Shown here piece by piece: positions 57,398 to 64,000 of a stretch of DNA of 64,000 nt; the stretch's first letter is position 1; each line of letters opens with the position of its first letter. A program made the position numbers and the translations under genes. Source of the DNA: Mesorhizobium huakuii (lineage in GTDB: Bacteria > Pseudomonadota > Alphaproteobacteria > Rhizobiales > Rhizobiaceae). The DNA lies in contig NZ_CP050297.1 of the NCBI RefSeq assembly GCF_014189455.1, positions 267,451-331,450 on the forward strand, written 5' to 3'. The notes under the pieces were generated by a model. The model had not been told where the DNA came from and did not search any database. It saw nothing but the letters and a program-made list of their open reading frames with translations.

Positions 57398-57690
57398 CGT
57401 TCTCTTTTCGCGGCCATGCGCTCGATCCAGGACGTGAGCCTCTGGCTGGCCGACAAAGACCACTAGCTCCAAGCGCGAAGCGCCACTAGCCAGATGCGCG
57501 TAGCGCCTCCGGCAGCGGCAGGGTTCGGGCGCGCCGGCCTGCGGCCGGCCGGGCTCTCGTCGCGGCGTCCCGCCGCTTCCCGAGCCGGCTTCGCCGTCTC
57601 GGCCTTCGGGTGACGATCCCTCGCGCAGGGTCAGGGGGAGAGGGCGGCCGGAGCGGGGCGGGGGGCGCTGGAGAGGAAGGGAAAGTCACC

Positions 57691-58224
57691 ATGTCGATGA
57701 TATTCATAGGTGGATCGCGCGAGATATTCGAGCTGCCGGAACCTGCGATCGCTCGCATCGGCGCAATCGTCGCTGCCGAGCACGGCGTGCTGGTTGGCGA
57801 CGCGTCGGGAGCCGATGCAGAGGTGCAGGGCCTGCTCGCGGGCTACAAGTACGAGCATGTCGGGGTCTTCCATGCCGGCAAGGAACCCCACAACAATCTG
57901 GGCGACTGGGCCGCCTACCATGTCCCGTCACCTGGAGGCACTCATGGATCTTGGTACGACGCCGCCAAGGACCGGGAGATGGCGCGGCGCGCCGACTTTG
58001 GCATGATGGTCTGGGACGGCGCATCACCCGGTACGGCCGTCAACGTGCTTCGGCTCGCCATCGCGAACAAGCCGTGCGTCATTTACGATCTGGCCAGGGG
58101 CCGGATGGCGACGACGTACAATGTGGAGGACTGGTGCGCCATGCTCCGCCATGCCGGTTTGGACATTCGCCGCCAAGCCGAAGCCCGCATGATGCCGGAG
58201 GAGCGTCTAACGTTGCCAGGATGA
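57691..58224 (+). CDS. SLOG-type nucleotide-binding protein
   Basis: 177 residues, ATG 57691. IFIGGSREIFELPEPAIARI, VLVGDASGADAEVQGLL and FGMMVWDGASPGTAVNVLRL follow the SLOG/LOG-like Rossmann pattern (GGSR ... GDASGAD ... DGxSxGT). Binds nucleotide or derivative in relatives. No substrate can be given. Preceded by about 290 bp of GC-rich, gene-free sequence. Confidence 0.75.
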   Translation: MSMIFIGGSREIFELPEPAIARIGAIVAAEHGVLVGDASGADAEVQGLLAGYKYEHVGVFHAGKEPHNNLGDWAAYHVPSPGGTHGSWYDAAKDREMARRADFGMMVWDGASPGTAVNVLRLAIANKPCVIYDLARGRMATTYNVEDWCAMLRHAGLDIRRQAEARMMPEERLTLPG

Positions 58225-58938
58225 TGTACGCGCGGTCCTGCCGACAGCCCGGCGGGTTCAATCCGATATGTTGATCCGTCTCCTCGCCGCCTACTCCACC
58301 TTTATGAGCGGCCGGAGCCGGCCCCGTCGAAACCGGCCCACGCGCAAGCCGCAGGGCGTTGCGCAGGATGATCATCTTGACGCTTCTCGCCTCTGAAGCG
58401 GGTGCAAGCGTGCCGAACAACATCCTGGCTTGCCTGGTCGTCCAAGCTGACTGCGAGGCATCCTACCCGAGGGGCGTGAAGTTCGCTGCCAGCCGGCTCC
58501 GATCTCAAAACCGCTGTGCCGCCATACCGAACACGCAAGGCGGTCACGCGCCGGGCTGCTGTTCGATGTATTGGCGATGCCGACGACATGACCCGAGAGG
58601 CTGCAGCATGTTCCTGCGATCCGGCAGCGTTGCGTCGGCGGTCTAGCGATGGCGGCCTGAGTTCTTTTCCTTCGGTCGCATCCGGGGCCATTCCCGTTTC
58701 ATGTCGCCTTTGTAGACGACCGCCTGCTTTGTGCGGTCAACCCCCGTTGGGGGGTACACTCGGCGAATATTCAGGAAAATTCGATTTCTGTTTTTTATCT
58801 GCGGGCAGGCGAAGGGCCTGCCCGCTATTTTTTGGCAAATAGAATTTTCCAGAATTTTCGCCGAGATGACCGCAGCAGGACGGCCCTCTCCTTTGGCGCC
58901 ATCGGGAATGGTCCCGATGCAACCGAAGGAGAACTACC
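58225..58938. promoter_or_regulatory. Intergenic region with inverted repeat and terminator upstream of DUF736 gene
   Basis: About 710 bp without a supported gene. Near its right end a strong hairpin GCGGGCAGGC / GCCTGCCCGC followed by TATTTTTT (58801-58833) is flanked by a 28-bp inverted repeat (58759-58786 and 58838-58865; arms begin CTCGGCGAATATTCAGG and CTCGGCGAAAATTCTGG). A second small hairpin CCCCCGTTGGGGG lies at 58741-58753. The element ends 74 bp before the DUF736 ATG. Confidence 0.6.
58801..58833 (+). terminator. Intrinsic terminator
   Basis: GCGGGCAGGC, short loop, GCCTGCCCGC, then a T-rich tract. It lies inside the inverted repeat described for 58759-58865 and upstream of the DUF736 gene, so it could act as an attenuator. 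Confidence 0.85.
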
Positions 58939-59262
58939 ATGGCCACCACGATCGCAAACCTCACCACCAAGGCCGACGGCTCGATGGAAGGCGTCTTTGC
59001 CACGCTCCGGGTCAACGCCCCGATCACCCTCATCCCGAACACCAACAAGTCGCGCGAGGACGCGCCCGACTACCGGATCGTCAACAAGCGCACGGGCTTC
59101 GAGATCGGAGCCGGCTGGCACCGCATCTCCCAGCGTTCGGGCGAGGAATACCTCTCGGTCAAGCTGGAAGCCCCCGAGATCGGCGTCATCTTCGGCAATC
59201 TCGCTCCCGCCCCGGGTGGCGAGGAAAACAAGAAGGTCATCCTCTGGAACAACCCCCAGTGA
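58939..59262 (+). CDS. DUF736 family protein
   Basis: 107 residues, ATG 58939 after GAAGGAGAACTACC. IANLTTKADGSMEGVFATLR, PDYRIVNKRTGFEIGAGWHR and EYLSVKLEAPEIGVIFGNLA are DUF736 hallmarks. The family is very common on rhizobial plasmids and is highly expressed in some; function unknown. Confidence 0.93.
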   Translation: MATTIANLTTKADGSMEGVFATLRVNAPITLIPNTNKSREDAPDYRIVNKRTGFEIGAGWHRISQRSGEEYLSVKLEAPEIGVIFGNLAPAPGGEENKKVILWNNPQ

Positions 59263-59320
59263 GGCATCGGTGGCCGGCCCCTCGAGGGGCCGGCTTCCCC
59301 ACCGGCAAAAGGAGGTTGCA

Positions 59321-59662
59321 ATGAGCCGCTACACCATCACTGTCACGGGCACCGTCACCGGAAAAGTCCGCTCGGATCCAGACGCTGTCATCGGCTACGA
59401 TCCACCACTTCGGACCTACTTCCTGCAAGCGTTCCCGCACGAAGAAACCGACGAGCCCGCGCTCTGGCTTGGCACCGCCGATCGCGCGTTCGAAACGCTT
59501 GGATATCTTCGCCACGCCGCGACTGCGCAGGGCTACAACTTCATGCCGCTGCCGCCCGAAATGGCTGCAAAGCTGGTCGAGGACAAAGCGGCAGCCGGCG
59601 ATCGTTCGGAACGGGACGGGATCCTCGGTGAACTGCTGAAACACCTCAACCAACCCGAGTAG
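59321..59662 (+). CDS. Unknown conserved plasmid protein
   Basis: 113 residues, ATG 59321 after AAAAGGAGG. MSRYTITVTGTVTGKVRSDP... with a predicted strand-rich first half and helical C-terminus. Follows DUF736 by 58 bp in the same operon. The operon ends in a strong bidirectional terminator. Confidence 0.7.
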   Translation: MSRYTITVTGTVTGKVRSDPDAVIGYDPPLRTYFLQAFPHEETDEPALWLGTADRAFETLGYLRHAATAQGYNFMPLPPEMAAKLVEDKAAAGDRSERDGILGELLKHLNQPE

Positions 59663-59670
59663 GCAAACAC

Positions 59671-59717
59671 AAAAAAAGGGCCCGCGACGGAACACTCCGT
59701 CGCGGGCCCTTTTTTTG
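59671..59717. terminator. Bidirectional intrinsic terminator
   Basis: AAAAAAA, then GGGCCCGCGACGG, loop AACACT, CCGTCGCGGGCCC, then TTTTTTT. A perfect 13-bp stem serving both the DUF736 operon and the convergent VirC-like operon. Confidence 0.95.
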
Positions 59718-59780
59718 CGCGTCGCAAAGAGCCACGAACGTCACCCGTCACAGCATGCGACAGCGACTCCATACCGCCGA

Positions 59781-60188
59781 TTATTCCTTCGGCAGTTTGT
59801 GCTTATGAATGCGGATATAATCCTGCACGGCCTTTCGCAGCAGCTCGGTCATGCTGTGCCCGTTGCTGATCGCCAGCAACTTGAACTGGCGCTGCTCAAC
59901 GGCCATCAGATAGTAGCCGCAGCGAACCATCTCCTCCTCGCGAATCTTCTTGCCGGCGATGGGATCCTTTTTCTGACCCTGCCGCAGCAGCTTGCGAAAA
60001 TCGGGCCCGACTGGAGGGGACGGCTTTGTCGGTTCCTGCGTCTGTGGCGTAGCTTGCTGCTTGATCCCTGACGGCTCGGCCTTCGGTGGGATGAACATGC
60101 TGGGCAGCGCTGGCGGCAGCGTGGAGATCGCCTTCATCATGCGGGCTTTCTTGTCGTCACCGGGTTTCGGTGCGGTTTCTTCACTCAT
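59781..60188 (-). CDS. VirC2-like protein with C-terminal ribbon-helix-helix (probable)
   Basis: 135 residues, ATG 60188 overlapping the stop of the ParA-type gene (ATGA). The N-terminal half is proline-rich and disordered; the C-terminal 50 residues (MVRCGYYLMAVEQRQFKLLA, ISNGHSMTELLRKAVQDYIR) are compatible with a ribbon-helix-helix. Order and coupling recall virC1-virC2 of Agrobacterium, where VirC2 binds DNA near the transfer origin. Homology is inferred from context and fold character, not from strong sequence identity. Confidence 0.55.
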   Translation of the reverse strand: MSEETAPKPGDDKKARMMKAISTLPPALPSMFIPPKAEPSGIKQQATPQTQEPTKPSPPVGPDFRKLLRQGQKKDPIAGKKIREEEMVRCGYYLMAVEQRQFKLLAISNGHSMTELLRKAVQDYIRIHKHKLPKE

Positions 60189-60865
60189 GCCGCGTTCCTT
60201 GTGGCTTCGATGAAGGTTTGCAGAAGGTCGTCGAAGACCCCTTCGCTCTCGGCAACCGCCTTCGCATCGGGCACCGCGAAGCTGTAAAGGGTCTGTCCGG
60301 TCTGTAGATCGCGGTAGGCAACACGATTGTGCAGGACGTGTTCTGCAATCGGCGTGCCGTTGGCCTGGATGATGGCCCGCAGTTCGGTCAAGGCTCGGGC
60401 CCGACCATCGATGATGGTCTGCTTGGTCAGCACGAATATCGCAGGCAGCGGTCTACCCCGGCTCTCGACCGCCAGCGGAATGTAGTGGTCGGTGATCTGG
60501 ATGGCGGCGGTCACGTCGTCGAGGGCAAAATAGACCGGCACGACGACAATATCGGCCGCGAAGAGCCCGGCCATGAGGTTGTCATTTGTAGTGCCTTCCG
60601 TATCGATCAAGACGACGGAGCGTTCACCGTTGTGAGTGGCTGCCGCGCGAAGGATTTCCTGCGGGGTCATCGCGCTCACCAGTTGCAGGCTGTCAGGACG
60701 ATTGCCAGCGTCACCCAGCATCTGGAACCAGCGGTTCATGTTCTGCCGCCGATCGCCGTCTATAAGAGTGACTGAATAACCCCTATGCAGCGCGACGGAT
60801 GCGAGGGTGCGCAGCATCGTCGATTTGCCAGTGCCGCCCTTTGGGATCGCAGCGGAGATGATCAT
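60185..60865 (-). CDS. VirC1-like ParA-family ATPase
   Basis: 226 residues. N-terminal deviant-type Walker A with IPKGGTGKST (residues 8-16), GYSVTLIDGDRRQNMNRWFQ, VVLIDTEGTTNDNLMAGLFA and ADIVVVPVYFALDDVTAAIQ place it in the VirC1/ParA group. VirC1 recruits the relaxosome to the secretion channel. Located beside oriT and relaxase genes and not next to a ParB, it is more likely a transfer-enhancing protein than a second partition system. A perfect palindrome lies 25 bp upstream of its start. Confidence 0.8.
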   Translation of the reverse strand: MIISAAIPKGGTGKSTMLRTLASVALHRGYSVTLIDGDRRQNMNRWFQMLGDAGNRPDSLQLVSAMTPQEILRAAATHNGERSVVLIDTEGTTNDNLMAGLFAADIVVVPVYFALDDVTAAIQITDHYIPLAVESRGRPLPAIFVLTKQTIIDGRARALTELRAIIQANGTPIAEHVLHNRVAYRDLQTGQTLYSFAVPDAKAVAESEGVFDDLLQTFIEATRNAA

Positions 60866-60889
60866 GGGGCCTCCTTCCGGCGTTGTCTC

Positions 60890-60917
60890 CTTGTTTCCAT
60901 GTTAACATGGAAACAAG
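60890..60917. promoter_or_regulatory. Perfect palindrome, copy 1
   Basis: A perfect 28-bp palindrome with half-site CTTGTTTCCATGTT, centred between 60903 and 60904, directly upstream of the virC1-like gene. A 24-bp core recurs at 61129-61152. Likely operator or binding site of the VirC2-like or MobC protein. Confidence 0.8.
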
Positions 60918-61128
60918 TCATCATGGACACATGAAACGAAATCACGGTCGAAACATGGTGACATTGTCGACGGGGAAGAATGGTTTGGCAACCCAGGCGC
61001 GCATCGATAAGGGCTCGCTAAAGGGGCAGTTTTTGCGCAGCTGCTGTCTTCAGCAAAAAACAGGTCCGGTGGCCCATCGACTGCGCATTTTCCGACAACG
61101 GTTTTCCGGCTGCGCATCAGAGGGCTGA

Positions 61129-61152
61129 TGTTTCCATGTTAACATGGAAACA
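61129..61152. promoter_or_regulatory. Perfect palindrome, copy 2
   Basis: Exact 24-bp repeat of the core at 60892-60915 (half-site TGTTTCCATGTT). Both copies are followed by similar sequence (AAGTC-G/A-TCAT ... GACACAT ... AAATCACG), so the repeated unit is longer than the palindrome. Confidence 0.8.
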
Positions 61153-61278
61153 AGTCGTCATCGTATCATAGACACATCGCATCAAATCACGATGGGAACA
61201 TTCCGCCCGCGCCGCTGCCGCTGATAACTGGGCTGGTGAGAAGACGCGCCCCCTTATTCTCATTCTTGCTTCTTATTG

Positions 61279-61315
61279 GCAGGATAGCCTATTTTGTGAT
61301 ACACACAAAATAGGC
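61279..61315 (-). other. Origin of transfer (oriT) with nic motif
   Basis: Read on the minus strand: an inverted repeat of 12-bp arms (GCCTATTTTGTG, loop 5 nt, 61287-61315) is followed immediately by TATCCTG^CC. The nic point would fall between 61280 and 61279. IR plus YATCCTG^Y is the arrangement of RP4- and Ti-type (MOBP) origins. It lies 46 bp before mobC and upstream of the relaxase gene. Confidence 0.82.
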
Positions 61316-61360
61316 GGCGCGGCCCTGGCGGGCCTTAGCGCCCGCAAGCGGGCTTGAGAG

Positions 61361-61768
61361 ATGAATGCAGACGCCCAGAAAGCAGCGGTGAAGAGCGCGT
61401 CACGACGCTACGGCGAGGTGACGCACATCCGGTTTTCGGCTAACGAGTTGGCCAGCCTCAAAGCCATCGCGGAGCGGGACGGCGTCACCGTCAGTGAGGT
61501 CGTCCGGCGTCTGGTGCGGGCTGAGGCCGGGCATCTGCCTATCGCGTCAGAGGCGTTGCGGCCGGCGATCGTGGACATGACCGATCAGCTGCGGCGCGTC
61601 GGCGTCAATTTCAATCAGGCCGTGTGCGCCATGAACGACGGCCGGGTTGCCCAGGATGAGGATCTTGAGCAGGCGCTGATCGCCGTGGGCGACCTCGTGC
61701 GGCAGTTCCGCGAGGAACTGAAGGCGATGACTGGCGGGTCCCGCAAGGCGAGGGAGGCCAGGCCATGA
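61361..61768 (+). CDS. mobC: MobC-like relaxosome accessory protein
   Basis: 135 residues, ATG 61361. THIRFSANELASLKAIAERD then GVTVSEVVRRLVR is a ribbon-helix-helix region, and RRVGVNFNQAVCAMNDG is the MobC-type motif. It would bind oriT and help the relaxase. Its stop overlaps the relaxase start (ATGA). Confidence 0.85.
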   Translation: MNADAQKAAVKSASRRYGEVTHIRFSANELASLKAIAERDGVTVSEVVRRLVRAEAGHLPIASEALRPAIVDMTDQLRRVGVNFNQAVCAMNDGRVAQDEDLEQALIAVGDLVRQFREELKAMTGGSRKAREARP

Positions 61769-63999
61769 GCGGTCGTCTTGCTGGCTATGCGGTCGAAATC
61801 GAACGCTATCTGCGGGGCGAGTCCGGCGTGAAGCGTGAGGAGTTGGACGATGACAAGTCTCTGACGGGCGCCCGACGCGAGGCCAGCGAATTCCAGGTGA
61901 TGAAGAGTTATGAGCGGACCGGCGGCGGCGGGCACCTTAGGCCAGGACCAGCCGGCTCGACGCTGGGTGGCGGCAGGAACGCCCTTCGTTCGTCGCCGGG
62001 AGGGAGAGGAATGGCGGGGAGCTCCGTCTCCAGCGGTGCTCCGAAGTCCACTGCTGCCGCGAGTTCGCCCGAGGCCGCTAGCGCGCCGATCATGGTCTAT
62101 GGCGCCACGCTTGCCGGTTTTCGGCCGGAAGAAGAGGAGGAGAACTGGAAGCGGCGCGGCGGCGGCGGCCGTGGCGCTGGTCGCCCGAGCGGTACAGGAC
62201 GGGCGGCGCGGGTCGCCTATCAGGCGCGGGCCGTAGCGGCACGGGCAGGCTATGCGGCGGGTGCGCAGCCTGCTGTGTTCAAGGTCATGCCCAATCCGCC
62301 CTCGACCAAGGAAGCCGCCGCACGGCTGCTCAATTACATCGGGAAGCGCGAGGACGAAAAAGGCGAGAAACACGACATCGAGATTTTCGACGAGGACGGG
62401 CAGGTCCTTGCGGCAGGCCGCGCACGAAAGGCGTTCCTGGAAACCTTTTGCGAGACGTTCGAACCGCCCCTGGAAAACACCAATTTTATCGAGGTTCGTT
62501 TCGAGCTCGCCGGCGAGGTTACCGATGCCGCCTTGGGCGAAGCCTTGAACAAAGCCTTCGGTGCAAAACCGTTCATCTATGCACAGGATGGTCAGGCGGT
62601 GGAGGTATACGCGCACACCGATGAGCGGGCCGGACCGCTTGCGAGAGTTCTGGCCGGGGGTCGGGAGAATTCGCGCAGCAAGGCGCTAGACAAGATCGAG
62701 GCGCGTTTGTCTGAGGCTATGGGTGCCGCGGGGTGGTAGCCAAGGCAGAGGTAACGGCGGCCGTGAGCCGCGAACCCAAAGCGAAATATTTCCTGCAGAA
62801 GTTCATCCGCACCCACAGCCAGGTTCGCCACGCAAATGGCGAGCCTGTACCCGGGGTGAAGAATTCGACCAAGGCGGCGGCTTCGGTCTACGAACAATGG
62901 CGCCCGCAATTTTCGGGACGTGAGCGCCGCAATGCCTATCACCTGCTTTTCTCGGCAAGGGCCGGCACCGATGCCAACGCCGTCATGGCCGCGGCGCGCC
63001 GTGCTCGAGGAGCGTGCGCCAGGATACACGTTCGTCCTGGCGCATCACAAGGACACCAGGCACGTCCATGTCCACGCGATGGTGCAGGCACGGTCAGCCG
63101 ACGGCGAACGCCTGAAATTCTACAAGCCGGATCTCGCAGCCTGGCGCGAGACTTTTGCGGAAAAAGCACGCGAGAACGGCATTGCGATGGTCGCGACGCG
63201 GCGCATGGATCATGCGATGACACGGCCATTCACGAAGGAGCATGCCGGAGCCTACAGCCGCGCCCAGAGCGATCCGCGCTACCAAGTCAGCGCCAGGACG
63301 ATCGAGCGAGTGGAGGCCAAGCGGCAACGCCGGTTGGATGGGCAATCCCTGGTCGTTAACGGCGATGCAATCGCTGCCGCATGGCAAAAGACTGTGACGA
63401 CGATGCGGACCGCAGGCGTGGTCGGTCAGGCTCTCACGGCAGCCGAGTCGATCGGCAACGATTTTCTGCAGTTCCGTCGCGATCGGACAGGGAGGGGCAG
63501 CCAGGTCCTGCCGCGGGGCGCGGAGCTGATCAATCGGGGCAGAAGTCTTTCCTGTCCCATCCCGGTATGAGAGAATTGAATGCACTGATAGGAGATTTGA
63601 ACATGGCGCAAACCCCCTTGGAAATGCGGCGTCAGATGGCCCGCGTCAATCAGGCTCTCGACAACATGCGCGAGACGCTGCCGCCGACGCATCAAGGACA
63701 GTTCGAACAGTATCGTGAAGAGGTCAACGAAAAGATGCACGACCGTCTCGCGCGGCTGCAATTCGAGCGGCAGCAACAGCGTCGTGGTGGTGGCGGTGAG
63801 GAACCGATCCCCGAGCGCGAGGCGCGAGGGCGAGACCTTCCAACTCGGGACGATCCCCCCCCACCCGGAGCAGCCGCGCACCGGCACCGAGCAGGAGATG
63901 AGAGCCAAGCAGAAGGATGCCAAAAAGCAGAAGGCTCATCAGGCGGAAGAGCAGGACCGCAAGACGCAGCGCTCGAACGATAACGATTACGAGCGCTGA
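61765..63999 (+). pseudogene. VirD2-like relaxase (MOBP type), four frameshifts
   Basis: Repaired length about 745 residues. The likely catalytic tyrosine is Y191 in LLNYIGKRE, and the histidine motif is HHKDTRHVHVHAMVQ. A relaxase C-terminal part follows (QKSFLSHPGMRELNALIGDL, MAQTPLEMRRQMARVNQALD) and a Lys/Glu-rich tail ending DRKTQRSNDNDYER. Breaks: one missing G at 62730-62733; two missing bases (or one extra) at about 62993-63000; one missing G at 63536-63539; one extra C in eight C (63855-63862). The relaxase would nick oriT at 61280 and lead the strand into the recipient. The number of breaks within one gene is exceptional and decides whether the plasmid is mobilisable. Confidence 0.85.
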
Positions 64000-64000
64000 G

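Noticed and set aside
60185..60865. ParA-type gene as a second plasmid partition system
   Set aside because: No ParB partner or centromere array; the neighbourhood is oriT, mobC and relaxase, which fits VirC1 better.
60890..61152. Repeated palindromes as a CRISPR array
   Set aside because: Only two copies 239 bp apart, no regular spacers, no cas genes.

Overview
The window looks like part of a large accessory replicon, most likely a megaplasmid, from an alphaproteobacterium of the Hyphomicrobiales (Rhizobium, Sinorhizobium or Mesorhizobium type). It carries a complete repABC replication/partition locus (36.4-40.0 kb), a string of rhizobial plasmid-backbone families (DUF932, ParB-like, DUF1419, DUF1173, methyltransferase-helicase, Toprim, DUF2493, DUF736), a SyrB-like regulator and a DNA-processing region for conjugation (60-64 kb). 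Most coding DNA is GC-rich with alphaproteobacterial codon use. No rRNA, tRNA or CRISPR array was seen.

Layout. 0.35-3.6 kb: a winged-HTH gene, a DUF3800 gene and a putative zinc metallopeptidase. 3.67-14.02 kb: a nested mobile element. A Tn3-family transposon with 5-bp target duplication ATGTA has a group II intron inside its left terminal repeat. That intron is split in domain V by a recombinase-in-trio (RIT) element. The right terminal repeat of the transposon is split by an IS1595-family element with an 8-bp duplication. 14.1-15.1 kb: an internally deleted IS1380-type transposase. 15.2-23.3 kb: a candidate defence island. It has a minus-strand predicted nuclease and, divergent from it, a four-gene operon (unknown protein, QueC-like PP-loop protein, XRE-ImmA/IrrE peptidase, PIN-like nuclease). 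An IS66-family element has cut off the last part of the PIN gene. 23.6-26.4 kb: a zinc-ribbon protein, a small protein, and a ScpB / small HTH / DUF1403 operon with an upstream palindrome. 26.5-33.45 kb: a TniABQ-R (Tn402/Tn5053-like) transposon with three TniA-type repeats at each end and an IS66-like element inserted in it. 33.6-35.9 kb: a VapC-type toxin-antitoxin pair and a tyrosine recombinase. 36.4-40.6 kb: repABC with its antisense RNA, then cspA. 41-59.7 kb: plasmid backbone genes. 59.8-64 kb: virC1/virC2-like genes, a duplicated palindrome, an oriT with an RP4/Ti-type nic motif, mobC and a VirD2-like relaxase.

How the parts fit. repABC would replicate and segregate the replicon, the toxin-antitoxin pairs would stabilise it, and the 60-64 kb block would process it for transfer. 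The QueC-like operon is the best candidate for an undescribed function: the gene set (PP-loop nucleotide enzyme, metallopeptidase-linked regulator, nuclease) and its mobile-element setting suggest phage defence, but this is inference.

Caution. At least sixteen single-base or two-base frameshifts, mostly in homopolymers, interrupt otherwise well-conserved genes, including repB and the relaxase. Their even spread across unrelated genes is more like residual sequencing indels than gene decay. Genes are therefore given over their repaired span and each frameshift is noted.
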